The notes under the pieces are model-generated. The model was not told where the DNA came from. It worked only from the letters and a program-made list of their open reading frames with translations, and ran no database searches. From Spirochaetaceae bacterium (GTDB lineage: Bacteria; Spirochaetota; Spirochaetia; DSM-27196; PWMO01): DNA of 5,488 bases. A program made the translations under genes and the position numbers. Positions 1-5,165 of this stretch are shown here, in pieces; the stretch's first letter is position 1; each line of letters opens with the position of its first letter. The stretch covers positions 1 to 5,488 of the forward strand of contig PWMO01000153.1 of assembly GCA_003558175.1 (NCBI GenBank). The letters run 5' to 3'.

Positions 1-133
1 TAATTCGATGTCTCACCTGTGTTTGCCTCCGCATAAAAGATAGCAAGGGGCGTGCCAACGCAATAAAGCTTATGTAAATAATTGTAATGGAATGACTTAG
101 CGGATTCAGCGGCGAGAGGGGCCGTCCGCAGTG

Positions 134-152
134 GCTATGCAATCTGCATAGC
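134..152. repeat. Perfect 8-bp inverted repeat, 3-nt loop
   Basis: GCTATGCA, a 3-base spacer ATC, then TGCATAGC form a perfect 8-bp stem. As DNA this is a 19-bp dyad suitable for a dimeric repressor; as RNA it is a tight hairpin. No T-run follows it, so it is not a standard intrinsic terminator. The core TATGCA-N3-TGCATA recurs in diverged form centred near 227. The next hairpin begins at the very next base. Function is unknown; operator is the favoured inference. Confidence 0.6.
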
Positions 153-184
153 GCAGAATGGGGTGCGCGAATAAATCATTCTGC
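153..184. repeat. Perfect 8-bp inverted repeat, 16-nt loop
   Basis: GCAGAATG at 153-160 is the exact reverse complement of CATTCTGC at 177-184. The 16-base loop at 161-176 is GC-rich on its left and AT-rich on its right. It abuts the preceding hairpin (134-152) without a gap, so a transcript through here could form two stacked stem-loops. TTTAAA at 187-192 follows but is too short to count as a terminator U-tract. It could be an RNA structure or a protein-binding dyad. Confidence 0.5.
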
Positions 185-213
185 AGTTTAAAGATAACGC
201 ACCATTGCAATTC

Positions 214-240
214 GCATTCCATGCAGTCCGCATAGGGGAA
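214..240. repeat. Diverged second copy of the ATGCA/GCATA palindrome
   Basis: ATGC at 221-224 and GCAT at 230-233 flank a 5-base centre, giving a relaxed version of the 134-152 dyad: ATGCA-N-TC-N-GCATAG is shared. Outer TTCC (217-220) and GGAA (237-240) could lengthen the stem across a 3-base bulge. A further GCAT at 214-217 could compete for the same ATGC. The dyad centres (143 and 227) are 84 bp apart, about eight helical turns, which would suit cooperative binding of one regulator. Confidence 0.4.
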
Positions 241-241
241 C

Positions 242-281
242 GCGCGGTTGAGTCTCCGGTGAACAAAACTGTTGACCGCGC
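242..281 (+). promoter_or_regulatory. Mutually exclusive stem-loops overlapping the methyltransferase promoter
   Basis: GCGCGGT at 242-248 is the exact complement of ACCGCGC at 275-281; with G-U pairs at 249-250 and an A-U pair at 251 the RNA stem could reach 10 bp around a 20-nt loop. The same right arm can instead pair with CGGTGAAC at 257-264 (GTTGACCG at 271-278, one G-G mismatch, 6-nt loop). The right arm also contains the -35 hexamer. Either a DNA dyad covering the promoter or a switching RNA leader from an upstream start is possible; the sequence does not decide. Confidence 0.35.
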
Positions 282-300
282 CCGAGAGCGGGGGTAGGAT
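272..300 (+). promoter_or_regulatory. Sigma70-like promoter of the methyltransferase gene
   Basis: TTGACC (272-277, 5 of 6 to consensus) and TAGGAT (295-300, 4 of 6) are separated by the ideal 17 bp. A start about 7 bp after the -10 falls at 307, the A of the ATG, implying a leaderless or nearly leaderless mRNA. The competing reading is that AGGA at 296-299, 7 nt before the ATG, is a ribosome-binding site used by transcripts from further upstream. The GC-rich spacer contains a short CCCG/CGGG dyad (281-284/289-292). Confidence 0.5.
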
Positions 301-306
301 GCGTCA

Positions 307-1134
307 ATGAACCTGGCGATGCTGTTGAACAAAGCGGAGTTCCCGCGCTCACGCGATTACGACCACGACTGGATGCTCGACAACCAGATGGGGCCCAACG
401 CGCTGTGGCTTACTGAATGGCTCTGCAACGGGCTGGAACTGAAGCCCGGCATGCGGGTGCTCGACCTCGGCTGCGGCCGGGCGATGAGCAGCGTCTTCCT
501 GGCGCGCGAGTTCGGCGTGTCGGTGTGGGCCGCCGACCTGTGGATCGGCCCGGAGAGAAACCAGGCGCGGGCGGAAGCCGCTGGAGTGGGGGACCGTGTC
601 ACCGCGCTGCGAATGGAAGCGCACGCAATTCCGTTTGCCACCGCGTTCTTTGACGCGGTGGTCTCGGTTGACTCATACCAGTATTTTGGGACCGACGTGC
701 TCTATCTCAACTATTTGAGTCGGTTCGTGCGCACTGGGGGGCAGTTTGGCGTCGTGGTGCCGGGGTTGATGCAGCCGATTGAGCGGGAGGTTCCCAACCA
801 CCTGCTGCAGCCGCAGGCCAACGGCAAACCGTTCTGGGAAGCCGACTGCTGGTCGTTCAACACCGTGGAGTTCTGGCGCACGCACTGGAGTCGCTGTGAC
901 GCGGTGACGGCAGTAGCGGTAGATTCTCTGCCTGACGGCTGGCGCCACTGGCGTGATTTCGAACAGGCGCTCGAGAGCAGCGGGAAGGGGGTATTCCCGT
1001 CCGATGTAGAGGCGCTGGAGCGGGACCAGGGACGCTACATCGGCTTAGTCCGCATGCTGGCGCGCCGCGGCAACCACGAGCCGTACAATCTGTACGACCC
1101 GAGCCTCGGCATCCAGGCAGGAGTTGACGGTTAG
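307..1134 (+). CDS. Class I SAM-dependent methyltransferase, substrate unknown
   Basis: This 275-residue soluble protein has a Rossmann-fold methyltransferase core. Motif I, the SAM glycine-rich loop, is VLDLGCG (51-57). An acidic residue (D77) lies at the end of the second strand, where it would contact the SAM ribose. The segment around residues 105-128 (AHAIPF through FFDAVVSVDSYQYFG) matches the motif II/III region of Methyltransf_11-type enzymes, and RTGGQFGVVVPG (142-153) is the usual post-motif GG turn. The N-terminal block with NQMGPNALWLTEWL (26-39) and the C-terminal GRYIGLVRMLARR (242-254) resemble a widespread family of uncharacterised small-molecule or lipid-type methyltransferases, sometimes named as cyclopropane-fatty-acid-synthase-like; I cannot assign a substrate. 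The ATG at 307 is supported by the promoter and by AGGA 7 nt upstream. It is probably monocistronic, since the next gene is convergent. Confidence 0.9.
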   Translation: MNLAMLLNKAEFPRSRDYDHDWMLDNQMGPNALWLTEWLCNGLELKPGMRVLDLGCGRAMSSVFLAREFGVSVWAADLWIGPERNQARAEAAGVGDRVTALRMEAHAIPFATAFFDAVVSVDSYQYFGTDVLYLNYLSRFVRTGGQFGVVVPGLMQPIEREVPNHLLQPQANGKPFWEADCWSFNTVEFWRTHWSRCDAVTAVAVDSLPDGWRHWRDFEQALESSGKGVFPSDVEALERDQGRYIGLVRMLARRGNHEPYNLYDPSLGIQAGVDG

Positions 1135-1139
1135 GTGTT

Positions 1140-1152
1140 GGTGCTCTGCACC
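1140..1152. repeat. Small hairpin between convergent genes
   Basis: GGTGC, loop TCT, GCACC form a 5-bp stem just after the methyltransferase stop codon, in the 48-bp gap before the thiS-like stop on the other strand. Neither strand has a T-tract after it, so an efficient intrinsic terminator is not supported; it may be a weak or Rho-assisted transcript end. A near-direct repeat AATCAGCTGC/AATCAGCCGC (1163-1172, 1181-1190) lies alongside. Confidence 0.3.
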
Positions 1153-1182
1153 GCCGCCCGCAAATCAGCTGCGGCCGAACAA

Positions 1183-1392
1183 TCAGCCGCCGCCCATGAA
1201 GGAGAGAAAATCGACTCTGTCACCGTCGTTGATCGTCGTGCTGTCGTAGGCGTTGCGCCGCACGATTGTGCCGTTGATTCGCACCGCCACCATCTCCGGC
1301 GACGGGACGTTTTCGCGCTGCAGCAGCTCGGCTATGGTCGGTGCGTCGTCGTCGGGAATCGTTCTGGGAATTCCGTTTATGTTCAGCTGCAT
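1183..1392 (-). CDS. ThiS/MoaD-family ubiquitin-like sulfur carrier protein
   Basis: This is a 69-residue beta-grasp sulfur carrier. The start MQLNING is typical of ThiS proteins, and the end, after NDGDRVDFL and SFM, is Gly-Gly-Gly. In this family the terminal Gly-Gly is adenylated by a ThiF/MoeB-type E1-like enzyme and converted to a thiocarboxylate that donates sulfur, for example to the thiamin thiazole. The length matches ThiS (65-70 aa). I chose the ATG at 1392 because it gives the canonical N-terminus; a GTG at 1395 adds one Met and lies 10 nt from the SD GAGGAGG (1406-1412), versus 13 nt for the ATG. The start overlaps the PRC-barrel stop codon (TGATG), implying translational coupling. 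No thiF, thiG, thiH or thiO is in the window, so thiamin synthesis is not shown; cysteine, cofactor or other sulfur transfer is equally possible. Confidence 0.82.
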   Translation of the reverse strand: MQLNINGIPRTIPDDDAPTIAELLQRENVPSPEMVAVRINGTIVRRNAYDSTTINDGDRVDFLSFMGGG

Positions 1393-2153
1393 CACTCTTG
1401 CGCAGCCTCCTCTTCAACCCAGTAGGGGTGCATTGTGTAGTGCGCAAAGAGCCGGGCCTCGAAGTCACGATCGATTGCCTGCTCACTCTCGAGGGCGGGC
1501 GCCGCAAGAATCTGCTCTTTTGACGCGTTTACCGCCACGTGTGCCCTGGCCCAGACTACGTGGTCGACCAGCTTGGGCGAAATCACCAGCCGCCGCCCAC
1601 CGCTACGCGAGAGGTTTGCCGTGATGTAGCGCAATGCCCAGGTATCTTCGTCGAAGAGAAAGTCATGGACCTGGGCAATATCGCCGTCGACGGCGTGCAG
1701 TCGGTAGCCGACGATTTCCTTCACGCTGCGAAGGTGCTCGTCCTCGCCGGCGCAGCCGTCCATCTGGTCCACCTCGCTCTCGACGGGCCGCCCGTCGGGA
1801 ACCATCTCGTGTCCCCACAGCCCAAGACCGCCCCAGTAGGCCGGCACGTTGTAATAGAGGTGAAACTCGCTCTCCTTGCGGCGCGAAATCGGCTGATGCG
1901 TATCGATATCAGGACTATCTTCAACCTGCTTCTTGGTCAGGCTGACGCGGATCTCGCGCGCCTGCCAGTCGACACCGGTAATCGAGTGCGGTGATACCAG
2001 AACCTCTTTGCCAAGAAACCAGAAGCCGGTCTTCACCACCAGGTAGCGAATCACCCATTTTTCATCATCGAAGTACCAATCTTCCACGTGACCGAGCTCT
2101 TCGTCCGTAGCGTGGATCTTGAATCCCTGCATTTTGCGTATCGCGTGAATCAT
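1392..2153 (-). CDS. Tandem PRC-barrel domain protein
   Basis: The 253-residue protein has two PRC-barrel-like modules, approximately residues 1-108 and 141-246. Each begins with a short beta-rich segment containing a G-x-x-D-F/W-x-F-D-D/E pattern followed by W-x-(I/L)-RY (FDDEKWVIRY at 28-37, FDEDTWALRY at 167-176). Each continues with a V/I-SP strand (VSP at 53-55, ISP at 191-193) and ends in an aromatic tail with PYW or PAYW (104-107, 243-245). This points to an internal duplication. A variable acidic linker (about 109-140) joins them. PRC barrels occur in RimM and photosynthetic reaction-centre subunit H; stand-alone bacterial ones are of unknown role and are often stress-linked. No signal peptide or membrane helix is seen. 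The ATG at 2153 is well supported by GAGGAGG 5 nt upstream. Confidence 0.88.
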   Translation of the reverse strand: MIHAIRKMQGFKIHATDEELGHVEDWYFDDEKWVIRYLVVKTGFWFLGKEVLVSPHSITGVDWQAREIRVSLTKKQVEDSPDIDTHQPISRRKESEFHLYYNVPAYWGGLGLWGHEMVPDGRPVESEVDQMDGCAGEDEHLRSVKEIVGYRLHAVDGDIAQVHDFLFDEDTWALRYITANLSRSGGRRLVISPKLVDHVVWARAHVAVNASKEQILAAPALESEQAIDRDFEARLFAHYTMHPYWVEEEAAQE

Positions 2154-2158
2154 GGTTG

Positions 2159-2182
2159 CCTCCTCGCCGATAGTATATACTG
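2159..2182 (-). promoter_or_regulatory. Ribosome-binding site and -10 region of the PRC-barrel/thiS-like unit
   Basis: On the minus strand, TATACT (plus coordinates 2172-2177) is a 5-of-6 -10 hexamer. It would start transcription near 2165, leaving a leader of only about a dozen bases that is largely the Shine-Dalgarno GAGGAGG (2159-2165), 5 nt before the ATG. No good -35 hexamer sits 16-18 bp upstream, so an activator or another sigma factor may be involved. The -10 lies inside the palindrome AGTATATACT (2172-2181). Confidence 0.4.
2172..2181. repeat. 10-bp perfect palindrome AGTATATACT in the divergent promoter region
   Basis: AGTATATACT reads identically on both strands, so it offers TATACT as a -10 element in either direction. 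It sits 19 bp upstream of the PRC-barrel ATG and about 94 bp upstream of the GGDEF-EAL ATG. It may be a shared -10 or a repressor site; the plus-strand direction lacks a convincingly spaced -35. Confidence 0.4.
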
Positions 2183-2216
2183 AATCGAGTGATCATGCCT
2201 GCCCGCAGTTACGCAA

Positions 2217-2227
2217 TCAGTCACTGA
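2217..2227. repeat. Short dyad TCAGT-C-ACTGA upstream of the GGDEF-EAL promoter
   Basis: Two 5-base arms flank a single central C, ending 3 bp before the proposed -35 hexamer at 2231. The position suits an activator or repressor site for the signalling operon, but an 11-bp dyad can occur by chance and no regulator family is implied. Confidence 0.25.
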
Positions 2228-2230
2228 GGC

Positions 2231-2260
2231 TTGATTTACTATTATGAAGCATATTACACT
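2231..2260 (+). promoter_or_regulatory. Candidate promoter of the GGDEF-EAL/PP2C/transporter operon
   Basis: TTGATT (2231-2236, 4 of 6) and TACACT (2255-2260, 4 of 6) are 18 bp apart in an AT-rich stretch. The predicted start is near 2267, only about 8 bases before the ATG at 2275. No strong Shine-Dalgarno precedes that ATG, so the message may be effectively leaderless. An upstream start from the palindromic -10 at 2176-2181 is the alternative. Confidence 0.4.
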
Positions 2261-2274
2261 ATTGGATAAACCGG

Positions 2275-3855
2275 ATGAGCAGTAACCGACGGCACAGTGA
2301 CGCATACTCCTTCGAGTCCATGGGACTGGAGCTCGGTGACATACTGTCCCGCCCCGATGTCCCCGTTGATGTCAAGGAGCGGGTGCGTGCGCTCGAGGCG
2401 TCAGTCGGTCGGCTTCAGGCTACACTGGACGATACGCTGGAAAGCGTGCGCGAACTCAGCGAGGCGGTGCAGCAGAAGGAACGACGCCAGCACAAGCTCG
2501 AACAGCAGCTCATTTACAACCGCAAGACCGGACTGCCGAACCACGTCGTGATGGACAAGGACATTCTCTCCATTCTGGATGAGGCTGAACGCTGTCCAAC
2601 CCGCAAAACGGTGGCTGCGGTTATCCTGTCGCTGGACGACCGCTACGATACCATCAAGCAGACAACCGAGACCGGTGTGCGCGAATGGATGCTGTACCGA
2701 ACCGCGGAACGGCTGAAAGAGCTTGCGCCGGCCAACGCCCGGCTCTACCACACCCGTGAGAACGAGTTTGTAATTGTGGCAATCAATGCCGGGGAGCCGC
2801 AGGAGATTGCCCACCTGGCACGCAGAATCGTGGAAGAAGTGTCACGCCCGATGAAGTTTCCCGATTATTCGCTCTCGGTCGGCTGTCATTGTGGAGTGTC
2901 GCAGTACCCGGAGCAAGCGCGCACAAAGCGGATGCTGCTGCGCAATGCGGACATCGCCCTGACCGAAGCGATACGGCGCAAGAGGCCGGTGATCGTCTAC
3001 GACTGGAAGATGGGCCATGATGTGATCGAGAAGATGGAGTTGCAGAACAGCATCATCCGCGCGCTCGAAGAACAGGCGCTGTCGGAGATAGAGAGGCAGT
3101 TTGAACTCTACCTGCAGCCGTTGATAGAGATCGATTCTATTCACGAAGGAACGGTGGATTATCACACCGTTGGCGCGGAAGCGCTGATCCGTTGGAAGCA
3201 TCCGCAGCGGGGAATGGTGGCACCGTCGCGCTTCATCCCCCTGGCCGAAGAGACCGGACTGATTGTCCCAATCGGATACTGGGCGCTGTTCAGTGCCACC
3301 AGTGAGCTCGAAACGTGGATTGGTACGCCGCTCGAACAGCTGTACGTTACCGTAAACCTCTCGCCGCGCCAGTTCAAAGACGAACACCTTATCTCCAATA
3401 TCGCACGTGTGCTCAAGCGCCACCGGATCGACCCGTCGCGCTTGCGGCTTGAAGTCACCGAGAACAGCGTCATGGATGATCCGGACGACTCGATCCGCAA
3501 GATTCGTGCGATATACGAGATGGGGATACAGATCTCGATTGATGATTTCGGGACCGGCTACTCTTCTCTCAATTATCTCAAACGATTCCCAATCAGCACC
3601 ATAAAGTTGGATAAAAGCTTCATCGAAGATGTATTGATTAATAAGAACACGCAAGGAATCGTGCGCGCGATACTCTCGATGGCGGATTCAATGGGAATGA
3701 ACGTGGTTGCCGAGGGAATAGAGACGTTCGAGCAGGCGCGGTACCTCTACGCAGAGGGCTGCACCTGTATCCAGGGGTACTACTTCCAGCAACCGATGAC
3801 CATCGAGGCGTTTCGTGATACCGCGATCTCTGACGCCAGGGTGGAGAATCTGTGA
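2275..3855 (+). CDS. Degenerate GGDEF / intact EAL protein, probable c-di-GMP phosphodiesterase
   Basis: This 526-residue cytosolic protein has no membrane helix. Residues about 35-80 are charged heptad-like sequence, likely a dimerising coiled coil. A GGDEF-like domain follows (about 80-245): RKTGLPNH (83-90) is its entry motif, but the active-site motif is RENEF (161-165) in place of GGDEF, and the RxxD inhibitory site is replaced by PANA, so cyclase activity is not expected. The EAL domain (about 270-515) looks intact: E302-A-L, N361 in NLSP, E393, D423-D424 in DDFGTGYSS, K444, D446, E480 in AEGIET, and Q500 in QGYYF. These are the metal-binding and catalytic positions of c-di-GMP phosphodiesterases, which yield pGpG. 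A short insertion near 285-299 lengthens the loop before EAL. The GGDEF remnant may sense GTP or act as a scaffold. The stop overlaps the next start by 4 nt. Confidence 0.93.
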   Translation: MSSNRRHSDAYSFESMGLELGDILSRPDVPVDVKERVRALEASVGRLQATLDDTLESVRELSEAVQQKERRQHKLEQQLIYNRKTGLPNHVVMDKDILSILDEAERCPTRKTVAAVILSLDDRYDTIKQTTETGVREWMLYRTAERLKELAPANARLYHTRENEFVIVAINAGEPQEIAHLARRIVEEVSRPMKFPDYSLSVGCHCGVSQYPEQARTKRMLLRNADIALTEAIRRKRPVIVYDWKMGHDVIEKMELQNSIIRALEEQALSEIERQFELYLQPLIEIDSIHEGTVDYHTVGAEALIRWKHPQRGMVAPSRFIPLAEETGLIVPIGYWALFSATSELETWIGTPLEQLYVTVNLSPRQFKDEHLISNIARVLKRHRIDPSRLRLEVTENSVMDDPDDSIRKIRAIYEMGIQISIDDFGTGYSSLNYLKRFPISTIKLDKSFIEDVLINKNTQGIVRAILSMADSMGMNVVAEGIETFEQARYLYAEGCTCIQGYYFQQPMTIEAFRDTAISDARVENL

Positions 3856-4622
3856 GTCTGGAATCAAGAGAACTGGAGATTACCGCATACAGCGATGTAG
3901 GCCTCGTTAGCGAGAATAACGAGGATATCGCGGTTGTCGGTCGCACCTTCGTGCGCGACGGCAACTTCTCAACGGTGGAGACCATTGGGGAGAACGGCAC
4001 GCTGGTGCTCGGAGTTGCCGACGGCGTCGGTGGCAGCAACGCGGGCGAGATTGCCAGCCGCTCCGTGATCGAGCAACTCACCCACTGCATCAACATGCTC
4101 GAACACGGAATGGACAGCGAGGCAATCGAGGATGCGCTGCGGGGCGCCAGCCTGGAGGCACACCAGAGTCTCGTTCGCCGTGGGTTGCTGAACCAACGCT
4201 ACGAGGGGATGGCTACCACCGCAACGGTTCTGTTCTTGCACGACGGAGCGTGGTACCTGGTGCACGCCGGCGACAGCCGCTTCTACGTCGGTTCCGGCAA
4301 CGGGCTGCGACGGCTCACCCGTGACCACACCTTGCGCGAGTTCGCCGGCGACCCCCGCATACCCGGCAACATACTGATTAACTGCTTCGGGTCGCAGGAC
4401 GAGTTCTTCGTGGATTTTTTTCAGCTGTTTGAGACGCTCGCAGAGGGAGACGTGCTGCTGCTCTGCAGTGACGGTCTATCGGATATGGTTGACGAAGCGG
4501 TGATCTGGAACGTACTCTCAAATGAAAATGAGTCAAGCGGCGTCGGGCAGCAGCTGGTGGATCTGGCCAAGGCCGGCGGCGGAAGAGACAACATCACCTT
4601 TATTGTGGCGCGGGTGCGCTGA
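3852..4622 (+). CDS. PP2C-family serine/threonine protein phosphatase
   Basis: The 256-residue protein is a complete, single-domain bacterial PP2C (PPM, Stp-type) phosphatase removing phosphate from Ser/Thr in proteins with Mn/Mg. The motifs appear in order: SDVGLVSENNED (14-25), VADGVGG (55-61), TTATV (122-126), GDSR (140-143), RDH (157-159), CSDGLSD (205-211) and GGGRDNI (242-248). The metal-binding aspartates D25, D57, D207 and D246 are all present. No membrane segment or sensor domain is visible. The GTG start at 3852 overlaps the stop of the GGDEF-EAL gene as GTGA, and GGTGGAG lies 5 nt upstream, so it is translationally coupled. No partner kinase or FHA protein is in the window; the target may be a protein controlled together with c-di-GMP, or encoded elsewhere. 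Confidence 0.95.
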   Translation: MSLESRELEITAYSDVGLVSENNEDIAVVGRTFVRDGNFSTVETIGENGTLVLGVADGVGGSNAGEIASRSVIEQLTHCINMLEHGMDSEAIEDALRGASLEAHQSLVRRGLLNQRYEGMATTATVLFLHDGAWYLVHAGDSRFYVGSGNGLRRLTRDHTLREFAGDPRIPGNILINCFGSQDEFFVDFFQLFETLAEGDVLLLCSDGLSDMVDEAVIWNVLSNENESSGVGQQLVDLAKAGGGRDNITFIVARVR

Positions 4623-4631
4623 TCGGGTGTC

Positions 4632-5165
4632 GTGATTCGCAAACAGTACGAGCGGTTGGAACTCATCGCATTTATGGGCGCTCTCTGCCTGTTCTTCTCC
4701 ACGATAGAATACCTGTTTCCCAAACCGTTTCCGTTCTTTCGACTTGGGCTGGCAAATCTTCCGGTGCTGGTGACGATCACGCTTTTCCCTGCCCCCTACG
4801 TGTTGCTGCTGGTGCTGCTCAAGGTGCTGGGGCACGGATTGATCAACGGCACGCTGGCCTCGTACGTCTTTCTCTTCTCTACCTCGGGTTCGTTTGCAAG
4901 TGCGGTGGTAATGCTGGGGGCATGGTACCTGTTCCGGAACCGAGTTTCACTGGTGGGAGTGAGTGTCTTCGGCGCGCTCGCCAGTAACGTAGTGCAGATA
5001 TTTCTTTCCGTCACGTTCATATTCGGTCGCAGCGCCTGGATCATCGCGCCGCCGTTTATCTCGCTCGGCGTGGTGAGCGGGCTGGTGGTGGGGCTGTTTG
5101 CCGAGCGGTTTTCGGAGCAGTCACGCTGGCTGGCGAGGGTGCGGGACCATTATGCGGCGGCGTAA
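4632..5165 (+). CDS. HepI/Gx transporter family membrane protein (ECF S-component-like)
   Basis: The 177-residue integral membrane protein has about five hydrophobic segments (near 11-28, 43-63, 76-101, 106-131 and 137-157). It fits the Hpre_diP_synt_I (Gx transporter) family, historically called heptaprenyl diphosphate synthase component I but built like an ECF-transporter substrate-binding subunit. Supporting features are RLGLANLPVL (37-46), a KxxGHGLINGTL stretch (64-75), the FLFSTSG turn (80-86), and VSVFGALASNVVQ (110-122). The substrate is unknown; a vitamin or isoprenoid/quinone precursor is inference. The GTG at 4632 begins 9 nt after the phosphatase stop, with only a weak GGG-type ribosome-binding site, consistent with operon reinitiation. 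The C-terminus overlaps the next gene by 14 nt. Confidence 0.8.
   Translation: MIRKQYERLELIAFMGALCLFFSTIEYLFPKPFPFFRLGLANLPVLVTITLFPAPYVLLLVLLKVLGHGLINGTLASYVFLFSTSGSFASAVVMLGAWYLFRNRVSLVGVSVFGALASNVVQIFLSVTFIFGRSAWIIAPPFISLGVVSGLVVGLFAERFSEQSRWLARVRDHYAAA

Larger units (their letters stand above)
1..306. other. Intergenic/regulatory region with clustered inverted repeats, no gene seen
   Basis: I see no supportable gene here. The plus-strand frames close early (stops at 1-3 and 34-36, at 41-43, and at 75-77), so at most a few C-terminal codons of an upstream gene could be present. A minus-strand frame from an ATG at 34 runs off the left edge but is only about 11 codons long and has no visible ribosome-binding site. 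Bases 60-110 are AT-rich. Bases 134-281 hold several inverted repeats, listed separately, and the stretch ends in a promoter for the methyltransferase. No tRNA, rRNA, CRISPR or recognisable riboswitch is visible. Confidence 0.6.

Noticed and set aside
134..184. Intrinsic terminator of an upstream gene
   Set aside because: The stems are perfect but no T-tract follows either one, and no upstream gene end is visible.
1..306. CRISPR array, tRNA or mobile-element end
   Set aside because: No regularly spaced identical repeats, no cloverleaf, and no transposase or terminal repeats with target duplication; the two dyads are diverged and only two in number.
135..332. Minus-strand 65-codon frame across the 5' intergenic region
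   Set aside because: It begins inside the methyltransferase coding start, covers the promoter and hairpins, and its composition is not protein-like.
1393..1412. TPP riboswitch controlling the thiS-like gene
   Set aside because: The gene starts inside the upstream coding sequence, leaving no room for a riboswitch leader, and no THI-box-like sequence precedes the PRC gene either.
1253..1624. Plus-strand frame over the thiS-like/PRC junction
   Set aside because: It is low-complexity, Arg/Ser/Pro-rich shadow translation opposite two genes with clear family motifs.
1539..1994. Plus-strand open frame opposite the PRC-barrel gene
   Set aside because: It is antisense to the PRC-barrel gene, which shows duplicated domain motifs and a strong SD; the translation shows no family features.
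2515..3010. Active diguanylate cyclase domain
   Set aside because: The GGDEF signature is RENEF, and the I-site and metal-binding positions are missing, so catalytic activity is not supported.
2842..3654. Long minus-strand open frame (270 codons) opposite the EAL domain
   Set aside because: It lies entirely antisense to a convincingly conserved GGDEF-EAL gene, has no recognisable domain, and is the usual mirror frame of GC-rich codons.
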